Source: Winogradskyella wandonensis (GTDB lineage: Bacteria; Bacteroidota; Bacteroidia; Flavobacteriales; Flavobacteriaceae). From it: 64,000 nt of DNA. The first letter of the stretch is position 1. Each line of letters opens with the position of its first letter. Shown piece by piece: positions 26,753-36,721 of the stretch. The position numbers and the translations under genes are program-made. The DNA is taken from contig NZ_SMGI01000001.1 in assembly GCF_004346845.1 (NCBI RefSeq), positions 62,001-126,000 of the forward strand, in the 5' to 3' direction. The notes beneath the pieces are model-generated. The model was not told where the DNA came from, did not search any database, and was given only the letters and a program-made list of their open reading frames with translations.

Positions 26753-26856
26753 AAAAAGTAGAAGTGAATAATACCACTAAACAACGTAAAAATATAGTAT
26801 TATGTATAGTTGTATATGCAAGAATTAATATTCTTTGCAAAATTAATTGTCAAGTA

Positions 26857-26887
26857 TTTGAATTATAAAGATATATTTCTACCTTTG
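26857..26887 (+). promoter_or_regulatory. Promoter of the ribosomal protein supercluster
   Basis: TTTG at 26857-26860 and TACCTTTG at 26880-26887 are separated by 19 nt, an exact Bacteroidota promoter (TTTG, 19-nt spacer, TAnnTTTG). Transcription should begin around 26890-26895, giving a leader of about 40 nt before rpsL. Confidence 0.8.
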
Positions 26888-26890
26888 CAG

Positions 26891-26906
26891 CCCTCAAAAG
26901 TGAGGG
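26891..26906 (+). promoter_or_regulatory. Hairpin at the 5' end of the rpsL leader
   Basis: CCCTC and GAGGG pair around AAAAGT, starting 3 nt after the -7 element. The stem would therefore be at or next to the very 5' end of the mRNA, where it could stabilise the transcript or regulate initiation. Confidence 0.5.
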
Positions 26907-26931
26907 TTAACAAAAATTTATATAGAAATAT

Positions 26932-27306
26932 ATGCCAACAATTTCACAATTAGTACGAAAAGGAAGAGCCAAAATAACCAAGAAGAGTAAATCGGCTGCT
27001 TTAGATTCGTGTCCTCAAAGACGTGGTGTATGTACTCGTGTTTATACAACGACACCTAAAAAACCAAACTCAGCAATGCGTAAGGTAGCAAGGGTTCGTT
27101 TAACAAACGGAAACGAGGTCAATGCATACATTGGTGGAGAAGGTCACAACCTACAAGAGCACTCGATAGTATTGGTTAGAGGTGGAAGGGTAAAAGATTT
27201 ACCAGGTGTTAGATATCACATCGTTCGTGGTGCCTTAGATACAGCAGGTGTTGCTGGAAGGACTCAACGTAGATCTAAGTATGGTGCAAAACGCCCTAAA
27301 AAGTAA
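26932..27306 (+). CDS. rpsL: 30S ribosomal protein S12
   Basis: The 124-residue protein carries the conserved decoding-centre segments [15 protein letters not shown] and [10 protein letters not shown]. The two lysines where streptomycin-resistance changes typically arise (K43 and K88) are both wild type. S12 monitors codon-anticodon pairing in the small subunit. It heads the 17-kb supercluster, directly behind the best promoter in the window; the start codon is preceded by A-rich sequence with no Shine-Dalgarno site. Confidence 0.98.
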   Translation: MPTISQLVRKGRAKITKKSKSAALDSCPQRRGVCTRVYTTTPKKPNSAMRKVARVRLTNGNEVNAYIGGEGHNLQEHSIVLVRGGRVKDLPGVRYHIVRGALDTAGVAGRTQRRSKYGAKRPKK

Positions 27307-27328
27307 TTTAAAACTTTAAAAAGAAGAC

Positions 27329-27805
27329 ATGAGAAAAAGACAAGCGAAAAAAAGGCCTCTTTTACCAGACCCAAGATTTAATGATCAGTTAGTAACACGT
27401 TTTGTTAACATGATGATGTGGGACGGAAAGAAGTCTGTGGCGTTTAAAGTGTTTTACGATGCTATCGATATCGTAGAAGAAAAGAAAACAGATGACGAAA
27501 AAACAGCATTAGAACTTTGGAAAGATGCGTTATCTAACGTTATGCCTCACGTAGAAGTACGTAGTCGTAGAGTTGGTGGTGCTACGTTTCAGATACCAAT
27601 GCAAATTCGTCCAGACCGAAAAGTTTCTACTGCAATGAAGTGGTTAATAGGTTATGCTCGTAAAAGAAACGAGAAATCTATGGCACAACGTTTAGCATCA
27701 GAAATTTTAGCGGCTGCTAAAGAAGAAGGTGCTGCTGTAAAGAAAAGAGTTGATACTCATAAGATGGCAGAGGCAAACAAAGCATTCTCACACTTTAGAT
27801 TTTAA
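27329..27805 (+). CDS. rpsG: 30S ribosomal protein S7
   Basis: The 158-residue protein begins [20 protein letters not shown] and includes [20 protein letters not shown] and the C-terminal [14 protein letters not shown], all standard for S7. S7 nucleates folding of the 16S rRNA 3' domain and touches the E-site tRNA. In E. coli it represses the str operon through the rpsL-rpsG spacer; here that spacer is only 22 nt, too small for the E. coli type of site. Confidence 0.98.
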   Translation: MRKRQAKKRPLLPDPRFNDQLVTRFVNMMMWDGKKSVAFKVFYDAIDIVEEKKTDDEKTALELWKDALSNVMPHVEVRSRRVGGATFQIPMQIRPDRKVSTAMKWLIGYARKRNEKSMAQRLASEILAAAKEEGAAVKKRVDTHKMAEANKAFSHFRF

Positions 27806-27811
27806 TTAGAA

Positions 27812-29938
27812 ATGGCAAGAGATTTAAAATTTACAAGAAATATTGGTATTGCAGCACATATTGATGCTGGAAAAACTACCACAACAGAGCGTATACTTTA
27901 TTATACAGGTGTTTCTCATAAAATTGGTGAGGTTCATGATGGTGCAGCAACAATGGACTGGATGGAGCAAGAGCAAGAAAGAGGTATTACAATTACTTCT
28001 GCTGCTACAACTTGTACATGGAACTTCCCGTTGGAGAATGGTCAGCCTACTGACGAAACTAAAGGATATCATTTCAATATTATAGATACTCCTGGTCACG
28101 TTGATTTTACGGTTGAAGTAAATCGTTCTTTACGTGTATTGGATGGATTAGTTTTCTTGTTTAGTGCAGTTGATGGTGTTGAGCCACAATCCGAAACTAA
28201 CTGGAGACTTGCAGATAATTACAAAGTGCCACGTATTGGTTTCGTGAACAAGATGGACCGCCAAGGTGCTAACTTTATGGCAGTTTGTCAGCAAGTTAAA
28301 GATATGTTAGGTTCTAATGCAGTACCTATCGTAATGAATATTGGTGATGAGATAGACTTTAAAGGTATTGTTGATTTAGTGAAGAACCGTGCTATAGTGT
28401 GGCACGATGAAACACAAGGTTCGACCTTTGATGTTATCGATATTCCAGAAGAACTAAAAGCAGAAGCTGCAGAATTAAGAGGTAAACTTATTGAAGAGGT
28501 TGCTGCTTATGATGAGAATCTGTTAGAAAAATATATGGAAGATGAAGATTCTATTACAGAAGACGAAGTGCACGCTGCACTTAGAGCTGCTGTTATGGAT
28601 ATGTCTATTATTCCTATGATTTGTGGTTCTGCCTTTAAAAACAAGGGCGTACAGTTTTTATTAGACGCTGTATGTCGTTACTTACCATCTCCAGTAGATA
28701 AGGAAGGTATTAAGGGTATCAATCCTCAAACAGAGCAAGAAGAAATTCGTAGACCAGATGTAAAAGAGCCATTTTCTGCTTTAGCATTTAAGATTGCGAC
28801 GGACCCTTTCGTAGGTCGTTTAGCATTCTTTAGAGCCTATTCTGGTCGTTTAGACGCAGGTTCTTATATTTTAAATAATCGTTCAGGTAAGAAAGAGCGT
28901 ATTTCACGTATCTACCAAATGCACTCTAATAAACAAAATGCTATCGATTTCATCGAAGCTGGTGATATTGGAGCTGCTGTAGGTTTTAAAGATATTAAGA
29001 CTGGTGATACCATGTCTGACGAAAAACATCCTATTGTTTTAGAATCTATGGACTTCCCTGATCCAGTAATTGGTATAGCGGTTGAGCCTAAGACTAAGGC
29101 AGATGTAGATAAGTTAGGTATGGCATTGTCTAAGTTAGCTGAAGAGGATCCAACATTCACAGTTCGTACAGACGAAGCTTCTGGTCAGACTATTATTTCT
29201 GGTATGGGTGAGCTTCACTTGGATATTATTGTAGACCGTTTAAAGCGTGAGTTTAAAGTTGAAGTTAATCAAGGTCAACCTCAAGTAGAGTACAAAGAAG
29301 CAATTACAAGACGTGCGGAGCATAGAGAAGTTTACAAGAAACAATCTGGTGGACGTGGTAAGTTTGCTGATATCGTATTTACGCTTGAACCAGCCGAAGA
29401 AGGAAAAGTAGGTTTAGAATTTGTTTCTGAGATTAAAGGTGGTAATGTTCCAAAAGAATTTATCCCGTCTGTAGAAAAAGGATTTAAAATGGCTATGGTA
29501 AATGGACCATTAGCGGGATACGAGGTTGATGCTATGAAAGTAACGTTAACCGATGGATCTTATCACGATGTAGATTCTGATCAGTTATCTTTCGAATTAG
29601 CTGCAAAATTAGGATTCAAGGCTGCTGCAAAAGCTGCAAAGGCAGTTATTATGGAGCCAATCATGAAGCTTGAGGTAATTACTCCAGAAGAAAACATGGG
29701 TGATATAGTAGGTGACTTAAATCGTCGTCGTGGTCAAGTGAGTGACATGGGTGATAGAGCAGGTGCTAAGACTGTAAAAGCTACAGTGCCATTATCTGAG
29801 ATGTTTGGTTATGTAACAACGTTACGTACACTATCTTCAGGTAGAGCAACATCTACAATGGAATTCTCTCACTATGCAGAAACTCCTCAGAATATATCAG
29901 AAGAAGTAATTAAAGCAGCAAAAGGCGTAGAAGCTTAA
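27812..29938 (+). CDS. fusA: Elongation factor G
   Basis: The 708-residue GTPase has G1 [15 protein letters not shown], the switch I region ending [11 protein letters not shown]3 DTPGHVDF and G4 NKMDRQG, followed by domains II to V (for example [19 protein letters not shown] and the C-terminal [20 protein letters not shown]). It drives tRNA and mRNA translocation on the ribosome. It follows rpsG by 6 nt. The tuf gene that often follows fusA is missing here; rpsJ comes next. Confidence 0.98.
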   Translation: MARDLKFTRNIGIAAHIDAGKTTTTERILYYTGVSHKIGEVHDGAATMDWMEQEQERGITITSAATTCTWNFPLENGQPTDETKGYHFNIIDTPGHVDFTVEVNRSLRVLDGLVFLFSAVDGVEPQSETNWRLADNYKVPRIGFVNKMDRQGANFMAVCQQVKDMLGSNAVPIVMNIGDEIDFKGIVDLVKNRAIVWHDETQGSTFDVIDIPEELKAEAAELRGKLIEEVAAYDENLLEKYMEDEDSITEDEVHAALRAAVMDMSIIPMICGSAFKNKGVQFLLDAVCRYLPSPVDKEGIKGINPQTEQEEIRRPDVKEPFSALAFKIATDPFVGRLAFFRAYSGRLDAGSYILNNRSGKKERISRIYQMHSNKQNAIDFIEAGDIGAAVGFKDIKTGDTMSDEKHPIVLESMDFPDPVIGIAVEPKTKADVDKLGMALSKLAEEDPTFTVRTDEASGQTIISGMGELHLDIIVDRLKREFKVEVNQGQPQVEYKEAITRRAEHREVYKKQSGGRGKFADIVFTLEPAEEGKVGLEFVSEIKGGNVPKEFIPSVEKGFKMAMVNGPLAGYEVDAMKVTLTDGSYHDVDSDQLSFELAAKLGFKAAAKAAKAVIMEPIMKLEVITPEENMGDIVGDLNRRRGQVSDMGDRAGAKTVKATVPLSEMFGYVTTLRTLSSGRATSTMEFSHYAETPQNISEEVIKAAKGVEA

Positions 29939-29950
29939 AACTAAAAGAAA

Positions 29951-30256
29951 ATGAGTCAAAAAATTAGAATAAAATTAAAGTCTTACGATCATAATTTAGT
30001 TGACAAGTCTGCTGATAAGATTGTAAAAACAGTTAAAAGTACAGGTGCTGTTGTAACGGGTCCAATCCCATTACCAACGCACAAGAAAATTTTCACTGTG
30101 TTACGTTCACCGCACGTAAACAAGAAGTCTAGAGAACAATTTCAATTAAGCTCTTACAAGAGATTATTAGATATTTACTCTTCATCTTCTAAGACGATTG
30201 ATGCATTAATGAAGCTTGAATTACCAAGCGGAGTTGAAGTTGAAATCAAAGTGTAA
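29951..30256 (+). CDS. rpsJ: 30S ribosomal protein S10
   Basis: The 101-residue protein includes [20 protein letters not shown] and [20 protein letters not shown], the standard S10 signature. S10 belongs to the 30S head and, as NusE, to the antitermination complex with NusB. It lies 12 nt after fusA, so the str and S10 gene sets are fused. The following 124-nt spacer carries a strong hairpin. Confidence 0.98.
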   Translation: MSQKIRIKLKSYDHNLVDKSADKIVKTVKSTGAVVTGPIPLPTHKKIFTVLRSPHVNKKSREQFQLSSYKRLLDIYSSSSKTIDALMKLELPSGVEVEIKV

Positions 30257-30309
30257 TTTGAACTAAACATGTCCTAAGCTGCGGGCGAGGGAAAGACGGA
30301 TAAAAATAC

Positions 30310-30345
30310 AATTCAAGGCTGAAACGTATTTTTCAGCCTTGAATT
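30310..30345 (+). promoter_or_regulatory. Strong hairpin in the rpsJ-rplC spacer (attenuator or processing site)
   Basis: A perfect 15-bp stem (AATTCAAGGCTGAAA against its complement at 30331-30345) closes a 6-nt loop. It is followed by TTAAAAAAG, not a long T run, so it is a weak terminator at most. It lies inside the operon, 36 nt before rplC, in a 124-nt spacer where most spacers are under 25 nt. It is a candidate site for attenuation, feedback by a ribosomal protein, or mRNA processing. Confidence 0.6.
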
Positions 30346-30380
30346 TTAAAAAAGAATTAATAATTAAATAAATAATAAAT

Positions 30381-30998
30381 ATGTCTGGGTTAATTGGAAA
30401 AAAAATCGGTATGACCAGCATCTTCGACGAAAATGGAAAAAATATTCCATGTACAGTAATCGAAGCTGGACCATGTATCGTTACCCAAGTCAGAACTGAA
30501 GAAGTGGACGGTTATAGTGCACTGCAATTAGGTTTCGATGACGCGACAGAAAAAAGCGCTACAAAAGCAGACTTAGGTCATGCTAAAAAAGCGGGTACTT
30601 CTGTAAAGCGCAAAGTTGCTGAGTTCAAAGGTTTTGATGCGGAGTACAAATTAGGTGATGCCATCACTGTAGAGCACTTTATGGAAGGTGAGTTCGTGGA
30701 TATTTCAGGAACTTCTAAAGGTAAAGGTTTTCAAGGTGTTGTAAAGCGTCACAATTTTGGAGGTGTAGGTCAAGCAACGCATGGTCAACACAACCGTTTA
30801 AGAGCTCCTGGTTCTATTGGTGCAGCATCTTATCCTGCGAGAGTTTTCAAAGGAATGAAGATGGCCGGAAGAATGGGTGGAGATACAGTAAAAGTTCAAA
30901 ATTTAAGAGTTTACAAAGTGGTTCCTGAAAAGAACTTATTAGTTGTTAAAGGATGTGTCCCAGGACACAAAAACTCTTATGTAATTATTCAGAAGTAA
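30381..30998 (+). CDS. rplC: 50S ribosomal protein L3
   Basis: The 205-residue protein starts [20 protein letters not shown] and holds the [19 protein letters not shown] loop that reaches toward the peptidyl transferase centre. Its final TAA overlaps the rplD start codon (TAATG at 30996-31000), so L3 and L4 are translationally coupled. It follows the hairpin-containing spacer after rpsJ. Confidence 0.98.
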   Translation: MSGLIGKKIGMTSIFDENGKNIPCTVIEAGPCIVTQVRTEEVDGYSALQLGFDDATEKSATKADLGHAKKAGTSVKRKVAEFKGFDAEYKLGDAITVEHFMEGEFVDISGTSKGKGFQGVVKRHNFGGVGQATHGQHNRLRAPGSIGAASYPARVFKGMKMAGRMGGDTVKVQNLRVYKVVPEKNLLVVKGCVPGHKNSYVIIQK

Positions 30999-31627
30999 TG
31001 AAGGTAGCAGTTTTAGATATAAACGGAAAAGATACGGGTAGAAAAGCTGAGCTTTCTAAAGACGTATTCGCTATTGAACCAAATAATCACGCTGTTTATT
31101 TAGATGTTAAGCAATACTTGGCTAATCAGAGACAAGGAACGCATAAATCTAAAGAGCGTGCAGAAATTACAGGTAGTACACGTAAGATTAAGAAACAAAA
31201 AGGAACAGGTACGGCTCGTGCGGGTTCTATCAAGTCTGGTGTATTTAAAGGTGGTGGACGTATGTTTGGCCCAAGACCAAGAAATTATGGGTTTAAACTT
31301 AACAAAAATGTTAAGCGTTTAGCTCGTAAATCGGCTTTATCAATTAAAGCAAATGACAAGTCAATAATGGTATTAGAGGATTTTAACTTCGACTCTCCAA
31401 AGACTAAGAATTTTGTTAATGTATTGAAAGCCTTAGAGGTAGAAAACAAAAAAACACTGTTTGTGTTGGGTGACTCGAATAATAATGTATATTTGTCGTC
31501 GCGCAATTTAAAACGCTCTGAAGTTGTAACTTCTTCAGAATTAAGCACTTATAAAATAATGAACGCAAATAAAGTTGTTCTTTTAGAAGGTGCATTAGAA
31601 GGAATTGAATCGAATTTAAGTAAATAG
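30998..31627 (+). CDS. rplD: 50S ribosomal protein L4
   Basis: I start at ATG 30998 ([14 protein letters not shown]), overlapping the rplC stop by 1 nt. An ATG at 30953 would lie inside rplC and add 15 non-homologous residues. The 209-residue product has the exit-tunnel loop ([39 protein letters not shown]). In E. coli L4 also represses the S10 operon; whether it does so here is unknown, but the hairpin before rplC would be a natural site to test. Confidence 0.97.
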   Translation: MKVAVLDINGKDTGRKAELSKDVFAIEPNNHAVYLDVKQYLANQRQGTHKSKERAEITGSTRKIKKQKGTGTARAGSIKSGVFKGGGRMFGPRPRNYGFKLNKNVKRLARKSALSIKANDKSIMVLEDFNFDSPKTKNFVNVLKALEVENKKTLFVLGDSNNNVYLSSRNLKRSEVVTSSELSTYKIMNANKVVLLEGALEGIESNLSK

Positions 31628-31635
31628 TACACCAA

Positions 31636-31926
31636 ATGAGTATCTTAATTAAACCAATAATCACTGAAAAAGCGACCATGCAAAGCGAGGTGCTTAACGC
31701 ATATGCGTTCGAAGTGAATACTAAGGCGAACAAGGTAGAAATCAAAAAAGCTGTTGAGGCGGCTTATGGTGTTTCTGTTGAAAAAGTTCGTACAATAAAT
31801 GTCCGTCCAGATAGAAGAACACGTTATACAAAAACGGGTATTCAACATGGTAAAACAAATGCTGTTAAAAAAGCAATTGTACAACTGGCGGAAGGTGAGA
31901 CAATAGATTTATACGCTAACATGTAA
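31636..31926 (+). CDS. rplW: 50S ribosomal protein L23
   Basis: The 96-residue protein begins MSILIKPIITEKATMQSEVL and has the L23 core VNTKANKVEIKKAVEAAYGV. L23 sits at the exit of the peptide tunnel and docks trigger factor and the signal recognition particle. It lies 8 nt after rplD. Confidence 0.97.
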   Translation: MSILIKPIITEKATMQSEVLNAYAFEVNTKANKVEIKKAVEAAYGVSVEKVRTINVRPDRRTRYTKTGIQHGKTNAVKKAIVQLAEGETIDLYANM

Positions 31927-31936
31927 TTAGACATCA

Positions 31937-32764
31937 ATGTCAGTAAGAAAATTAAAACCAATCACATCAGCCCAGCGTTTTAGAGTAGTTAATGGATTTG
32001 ACGCCATTACTACTGATAAGCCGGAGAAAAGCTTGCTTGCTCCGAAAAAAAGGTCTGGTGGTAGAAACAGTCAAGGAAAAATGACCATGCGCTATATAGG
32101 TGGTGGTCATAAGAAAAAGTATCGTATTATCGATTTTAAACGTAACAAAACTGGTATTCCAGCAGAGGTTAAGTCAATTGAGTACGATCCAAACAGAACA
32201 GCATTTATCGCATTACTTAATTATCAGGATGGTGAAAAACGATACATTATCGCACAGAATGGTTTACAAGTAGGACAAAATGTTGTTTCTGGTGAAAACG
32301 GTGTAGCTCCTGAAATAGGAAACGCAATGCCTTTAAGTGAAATACCTTTAGGTACAATAATCTCTTGTATAGAGTTGCGTCCAGGTCAAGGTGCTGTTAT
32401 GGCGCGTAGTGCTGGTGCTTTTGCTCAATTAATGGCAAGAGATGGTAAATTCGCTACTGTTAAGCTCCCTTCTGGAGAAACTAGAATGATATTGGCAAGT
32501 TGTATGGCAACTATAGGAGTTGTTTCTAACTCTGACCATCAATTATTAGTATCAGGTAAAGCAGGTAGAAGTAGATGGTTAGGAAGACGTCCAAGAACAA
32601 GACCAGTAGTAATGAACCCTGTTGATCATCCAATGGGAGGTGGTGAAGGTAAATCTTCTGGTGGACACCCAAGATCTAGAAATGGTATTCCTGCTAAAGG
32701 TTATAGAACACGTTCTAAGACTAAAGCGAGTAATAAGTACATTGTAGAACGTAGAAAGAAATAA
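31937..32764 (+). CDS. rplB: 50S ribosomal protein L2
   Basis: The 275-residue protein has the conserved C-terminal segment [18 protein letters not shown], containing the histidine important for peptidyl transfer, plus [17 protein letters not shown] and [17 protein letters not shown]2 joins the subunits and supports the catalytic centre. It lies 10 nt after rplW. Confidence 0.98.
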   Translation: MSVRKLKPITSAQRFRVVNGFDAITTDKPEKSLLAPKKRSGGRNSQGKMTMRYIGGGHKKKYRIIDFKRNKTGIPAEVKSIEYDPNRTAFIALLNYQDGEKRYIIAQNGLQVGQNVVSGENGVAPEIGNAMPLSEIPLGTIISCIELRPGQGAVMARSAGAFAQLMARDGKFATVKLPSGETRMILASCMATIGVVSNSDHQLLVSGKAGRSRWLGRRPRTRPVVMNPVDHPMGGGEGKSSGGHPRSRNGIPAKGYRTRSKTKASNKYIVERRKK

Positions 32765-32777
32765 TTAAGAAAGTAGT

Positions 32778-33056
32778 ATGGCACGTTCATTAAAAAAAGG
32801 ACCTTACATCCATTATAAATTAGAAAAGAAAGTTGCAGAGAATGTAGCTTCAAACAAAAAGACAGTTATCAAAACTTGGTCTAGAGCATCTATGATTTCC
32901 CCAGATTTCGTAGGTCAGACTATAGCTGTTCATAATGGTCGTCAATTCGTTCCAGTATATGTAACTGAGAACATGGTAGGTCATAAGTTAGGAGAATTTT
33001 CACCAACAAGGTCATTCCGTGGTCACGCTGGTGCTAAAAATAAAGGTAAAAAATAA
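32778..33056 (+). CDS. rpsS: 30S ribosomal protein S19
   Basis: The 92-residue protein starts [19 protein letters not shown] and ends with [18 protein letters not shown] and a lysine tail. S19 lies in the 30S head next to the A site. It follows rplB by 13 nt in the usual S10-operon order. Confidence 0.98.
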   Translation: MARSLKKGPYIHYKLEKKVAENVASNKKTVIKTWSRASMISPDFVGQTIAVHNGRQFVPVYVTENMVGHKLGEFSPTRSFRGHAGAKNKGKK

Positions 33057-33061
33057 GAATC

Positions 33062-33469
33062 ATGGGAAGTCGTAAAAAACAAATGGCAGAAGCCATTAAG
33101 GCTGAGAAGAAGCAAGTTGCTTTCGCTAAGCTAAATAACTGTCCTACATCTCCGCGTAAAATGCGTTTAGTTGCAGATTTAGTTAGAGGTGAAAAGGCTG
33201 ATAAAGCGCTGCAGATTCTTAGATTTAGCCAAAAAGAAGCATCTCGTCGTTTAGAGAAATTATTATTGTCTGCTATTGCAAACTGGCAAGCTAAAAACGA
33301 AGATGCAGATATCGAGGAAGCTAATTTATTTGTAAAAGAAATTAGAGTAGACGGTGGCTCAATGTTAAAGAGACTACGTCCGGCACCTCAAGGTAGAGCA
33401 CATAGAATTAGAAAAAGATCTAACCACGTTACTGTTGTGGTAGATTCATTAAACAAAACACAAAGCTAA
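33062..33469 (+). CDS. rplV: 50S ribosomal protein L22
   Basis: The 135-residue protein has the L22 core [20 protein letters not shown] and the tunnel hairpin ending [20 protein letters not shown]. It carries an N-terminal extension of about 20 residues (rich in Lys, Glu and Ala) compared with the 110-residue E. coli protein, as is usual in Bacteroidota. L22 lines the exit tunnel, and changes in its hairpin give macrolide resistance. Confidence 0.97.
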   Translation: MGSRKKQMAEAIKAEKKQVAFAKLNNCPTSPRKMRLVADLVRGEKADKALQILRFSQKEASRRLEKLLLSAIANWQAKNEDADIEEANLFVKEIRVDGGSMLKRLRPAPQGRAHRIRKRSNHVTVVVDSLNKTQS

Positions 33470-33478
33470 GATAGAGAT

Positions 33479-34201
33479 ATGGGACAAAAAACAAATCCAA
33501 TCGGAAATCGTTTAGGTATTATCAGAGGATGGGAATCTAACTGGTACGGTGGTAATGACTATGGAGATAAGTTAGCCGAAGACGATAAGATTAGAAAGTA
33601 TGTTCACGCTCGTTTATCTAAAGCAAGTGTGTCAAGAGTGATTATTGAGCGTACGCTTAAGCTTGTAACCGTTACTATCACTACTGCAAGACCTGGTATT
33701 ATTATCGGTAAAGGCGGTCAAGAGGTAGACAAGTTAAAAGAAGAGCTTAAAAAAATTACTGGTAAAGAAGTTCAGTTGAACATCTTTGAAATTAAGAGAC
33801 CTGAGTTAGATGCGTATTTAGTGGCAGCCAGTGTTGCTCGTCAAATCGAAAGTAGAATTTCGTACAGACGTGCAATTAAAATGGCTATTGCAGCGGCAAT
33901 GCGTATGAATGCTGAAGGAATCAAAATCCAAATTAGTGGTCGTCTTAACGGAGCTGAGATGGCACGTTCTGAGCACTACAAAGAGGGTCGTATTCCGTTA
34001 TCTACGTTTAGAGCAGATATCGATTACGCTTTAGTAGAAGCACATACGACTTACGGTCGTTTAGGTGTAAAAGTTTGGATTATGAAAGGTGAGGTTTATG
34101 GAAAAAGAGAACTTTCTCCATTAGTAGGCCTTTCTAAACAAAAAGGAAAAGGTGGACGTGTAGGTGCCAAAAAAGGCGGAAACCAACGTCGTAGAAAGTA
34201 A
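33479..34201 (+). CDS. rpsC: 30S ribosomal protein S3
   Basis: The 240-residue protein begins [20 protein letters not shown], has the KH motif [18 protein letters not shown] and ends with a basic tail. S3 helps form the mRNA entry channel and its helicase activity. It lies 9 nt after rplV. Confidence 0.98.
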   Translation: MGQKTNPIGNRLGIIRGWESNWYGGNDYGDKLAEDDKIRKYVHARLSKASVSRVIIERTLKLVTVTITTARPGIIIGKGGQEVDKLKEELKKITGKEVQLNIFEIKRPELDAYLVAASVARQIESRISYRRAIKMAIAAAMRMNAEGIKIQISGRLNGAEMARSEHYKEGRIPLSTFRADIDYALVEAHTTYGRLGVKVWIMKGEVYGKRELSPLVGLSKQKGKGGRVGAKKGGNQRRRK

Positions 34202-34224
34202 TTTTTTAAAGTAAAGAAAAGAAA

Positions 34225-34644
34225 ATGTTACAGCCTAAAAGAACAAAATTTCGTAAGCAGCAAAAAGGACGTATGAAAGGTAATTCTGGAAGAGGTCATT
34301 TGTTATCAAATGGAACTTTCGGTATTAAGTCGCTTGATTCATCGTTCATTACTGCACGTCAAATAGAAGCAGCGCGTATCGCCGCTACTCGTTACATGAA
34401 AAGAGAAGGGTCGTTATGGATTAAGATATTTCCAGACAAGCCTATCACTAAAAAGCCTCTTGAAGTACGTATGGGTAAAGGTAAAGGTGCTGTAGAATAT
34501 TGGGCAGCAGTTGTAAAGCCAGGTCGCGTTTTATTTGAAATTAGTGGAGTGCCATTAGACGTAGCTCAAGAAGCATTGCGTTTAGCAGCACAAAAACTTC
34601 CAGTTAAAACTAAGTTTATCATAGCTAGAGATTACGAAGCTTAA
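34225..34644 (+). CDS. rplP: 50S ribosomal protein L16
   Basis: The 139-residue protein starts [20 protein letters not shown] and contains [20 protein letters not shown] and [20 protein letters not shown]16 helps position A-site tRNA and is a late assembly protein. It follows rpsC by 23 nt. Confidence 0.98.
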   Translation: MLQPKRTKFRKQQKGRMKGNSGRGHLLSNGTFGIKSLDSSFITARQIEAARIAATRYMKREGSLWIKIFPDKPITKKPLEVRMGKGKGAVEYWAAVVKPGRVLFEISGVPLDVAQEALRLAAQKLPVKTKFIIARDYEA

Positions 34645-34655
34645 TAAAAAGTATT

Positions 34656-34847
34656 ATGAAGCAATCAGAAATTAAACAGCTATCTACAGCTGAGTTACAA
34701 GAAAAACTTGGTGAAACTAAAAAGAGTTATACAGACCTTAAAATGGCTCATGCTATATCTCCATTAGAAAATCCTATCCAGTTACGTAACGTAAGACGTA
34801 CCGTAGCTAGATTAGCGACCGAGTTAACAAATAGAGACAATCAATAA
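34656..34847 (+). CDS. rpmC: 50S ribosomal protein L29
   Basis: The 63-residue, two-helix protein (MKQSEIKQLSTAELQEKLGE, then NPIQLRNVRRTVARLATEL) matches L29, which lies beside L23 at the tunnel exit. It follows rplP by 11 nt and precedes rpsQ. Confidence 0.96.
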   Translation: MKQSEIKQLSTAELQEKLGETKKSYTDLKMAHAISPLENPIQLRNVRRTVARLATELTNRDNQ

Positions 34848-34864
34848 TTGTATTCTGCTGAAAG

Positions 34865-35122
34865 ATGGAAAAAAGAAACTTAAGAAAAGAACGTATAGGA
34901 GTTGTTACAAGTAACAAGATGCAAAAATCAATTGTTGTGTCTGAGGTAAAAAAAGTAAAACACCCTATGTATGGAAAATTCGTTTTGAAAACAAAGAAAT
35001 ATGTTGCTCATGACGAAACAAATGACTGCAATATTGGAGATACTGTAAAGATTATGGAAACAAGACCTTTAAGTAAATCTAAGTGTTGGAGATTAGTAGA
35101 AATAATTGAAAGAGCGAAGTAA
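34865..35122 (+). CDS. rpsQ: 30S ribosomal protein S17
   Basis: The 85-residue OB-fold protein contains [20 protein letters not shown] and [20 protein letters not shown], the S17 signatures. It binds 16S rRNA early in assembly. It is 17 nt after rpmC and 2 nt before rplN. Confidence 0.97.
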   Translation: MEKRNLRKERIGVVTSNKMQKSIVVSEVKKVKHPMYGKFVLKTKKYVAHDETNDCNIGDTVKIMETRPLSKSKCWRLVEIIERAK

Positions 35123-35124
35123 TT

Positions 35125-35493
35125 ATGGTACAACAAGAATCAAGATTAAAAGTAGCTGATAACACAGGAGCAAAGGAAGTATTAACTATCCGTGTTCTTG
35201 GTGGCACAAAGAGACGTTACGCATCAGTTGGTGATAAGATTGTAGTTTCAGTAAAAACTGCTACACCAAACGGTAACATTAAAAAAGGAGCTGTGTCTAC
35301 AGCCGTTGTTGTGCGTACTGCAAAAGAGGTAAGACGTCCAGACGGATCTTACATCCGTTTCGATGATAACGCATGTGTATTATTAAACCCGCAAGGTGAG
35401 ATGAGAGGTACGCGTGTTTTTGGACCAGTAGCAAGAGAGCTTCGTGATAAACAATTCATGAAAATTGTATCATTAGCACCAGAGGTGCTTTAA
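35125..35493 (+). CDS. rplN: 50S ribosomal protein L14
   Basis: The 122-residue protein starts [20 protein letters not shown] and has [20 protein letters not shown] with a terminal [13 protein letters not shown]14 forms an inter-subunit bridge and is the target of the silencing factor RsfS, whose gene is also in this window at 54130. It begins the spc gene set, here without its own promoter. Confidence 0.98.
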   Translation: MVQQESRLKVADNTGAKEVLTIRVLGGTKRRYASVGDKIVVSVKTATPNGNIKKGAVSTAVVVRTAKEVRRPDGSYIRFDDNACVLLNPQGEMRGTRVFGPVARELRDKQFMKIVSLAPEVL

Positions 35494-35507
35494 TACATCA
35501 AGAAAAA

Positions 35508-35819
35508 ATGACAAAGCTTAAAATAAAAACTGGAGATACTGTAAAAGTTATTGCTGGAGACCATAAAGGTTCAGAAGGTAAAGTGCTTAGAGTATTTAAA
35601 GAAAAGAATAAAGCCATCGTAGAAGGCGTGAACATGGTTAAGAAACATACTAAGCCAAGTGCACAAAGTCCTCAAGGTGGTATAGTAGAGAAGGAAGCAG
35701 CTATCCATATTTCAAATTTATCTTTACTTACAGGTAAAGGCGAGGCTACAAGAGTAGGTTTTAGAATGGATGGTGATAATAAAGTGAGATTTTCTAAAAA
35801 ATCTAATGAAGTAATTTAG
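35508..35819 (+). CDS. rplX: 50S ribosomal protein L24
   Basis: The 103-residue protein has the KOW motif ([20 protein letters not shown]) and [21 protein letters not shown]24 is an assembly initiator for the 50S subunit. It lies 14 nt after rplN and 2 nt before rplE. Confidence 0.97.
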   Translation: MTKLKIKTGDTVKVIAGDHKGSEGKVLRVFKEKNKAIVEGVNMVKKHTKPSAQSPQGGIVEKEAAIHISNLSLLTGKGEATRVGFRMDGDNKVRFSKKSNEVI

Positions 35820-35821
35820 TT

Positions 35822-36373
35822 ATGGCTTACGTTGCAAGATTAAAACAAGAGTATAAGGACAGAATCGTTACTGCTCTTACAGAAGAATTTGGTTATAAAA
35901 ACGTAATGCAGGTGCCTAAGCTTACAAAGATTGTTATATCTAGAGGAGTTGGTGCTGCTGTTGCAGATAAGAAGTTAGTTGACCATGCTGTGGACGAGTT
36001 AACGAAGATATCTGGGCAAAAGGCTGTTGCTACTTTATCTAAGAAAGATGTTGCTTCTTTTAAGTTACGTAAAGGGATGCCTATTGGTGCTATGGTAACT
36101 TTAAGAGGAGAGCAGATGTACGAATTTTTAGATCGTTTAGTGACTTCAGCTTTACCACGAGTTAGAGACTTCAATGGTATCAAAGCCACTGGTTTTGATG
36201 GACGTGGAAACTATAATCTTGGTGTTACAGAACAAATTATCTTTCCAGAGATAGATATTGATAAAATCAATAGAATTTCAGGTATGGATATTACGTTTGT
36301 AACGACAGCTGAGACTGATAAAGAAGCAAAATCACTTTTAACAGAACTAGGATTACCTTTTAAAAAGAACTAA
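35822..36373 (+). CDS. rplE: 50S ribosomal protein L5
   Basis: The 183-residue protein includes [40 protein letters not shown] and [20 protein letters not shown], standard for L5. L5 binds 5S rRNA and contacts P-site tRNA. It lies 2 nt after rplX and 2 nt before rpsN. Confidence 0.98.
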   Translation: MAYVARLKQEYKDRIVTALTEEFGYKNVMQVPKLTKIVISRGVGAAVADKKLVDHAVDELTKISGQKAVATLSKKDVASFKLRKGMPIGAMVTLRGEQMYEFLDRLVTSALPRVRDFNGIKATGFDGRGNYNLGVTEQIIFPEIDIDKINRISGMDITFVTTAETDKEAKSLLTELGLPFKKN

Positions 36374-36375
36374 TT

Positions 36376-36645
36376 ATGGCTAAAGAATCAATGAAAGCCC
36401 GCGAGGTAAAGCGTGCAAAAATGGTAGCAAAGTATGCAGAGAAACGTAAAGCTTTAAAAGAAGCAGGTGATTACGAAGCATTACAAAAACTACCAAAGAA
36501 CGCCTCGCCAATTCGTCAACATAACCGCTGTAAACTTACGGGAAGACCAAAAGGTTACATGAGACAGTTTGGGATTTCGCGTGTTATGTTTAGAGAGATG
36601 GCTAACCAAGGGTTAATCCCTGGTGTTAAAAAAGCCAGCTGGTAA
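36376..36645 (+). CDS. rpsN: 30S ribosomal protein S14 (zinc-free form)
   Basis: The 89-residue protein has the S14 core [20 protein letters not shown] followed by [20 protein letters not shown]. Only one cysteine is present and the paired CxxC motifs of the zinc form are absent, so it is the zinc-independent type. It is followed by an unusually long 76-nt spacer with a hairpin before rpsH. Confidence 0.97.
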   Translation: MAKESMKAREVKRAKMVAKYAEKRKALKEAGDYEALQKLPKNASPIRQHNRCKLTGRPKGYMRQFGISRVMFREMANQGLIPGVKKASW

Positions 36646-36670
36646 AAAAGAATTATAAATTGGTTTCAGG

Positions 36671-36697
36671 TTTGGCATTTAAGAGTTAAAAGCCGAA
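36671..36697 (+). promoter_or_regulatory. Hairpin in the rpsH leader (candidate ribosomal-protein site)
   Basis: TTTGGC (36671-36676) pairs with GCCGAA (36692-36697, one G-T wobble). After a 2x2 internal loop (AT/AA), TTAA pairs with TTAA around a GAG loop. It ends 24 nt before the rpsH ATG. In E. coli S8 regulates the spc operon by binding an internally looped mRNA helix; location alone suggests a similar role here. Confidence 0.4.
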
Positions 36698-36721
36698 TAC
36701 CGTTACCGCAAATTAATAACT

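Noticed and set aside
27824-28099. Antisense open reading frame across fusA, and similar long antisense frames over other ribosomal genes and eno
   Set aside because: They mirror the codon pattern of the real genes, show no conserved motif or start context, and are explained by the opposite strand.
30310-30350. Simple rho-independent terminator between rpsJ and rplC
   Set aside because: The stem is strong but is followed by TTAAAAAAG and not a T run, and it is inside an operon with no visible promoter after it. I list it as a regulatory hairpin.
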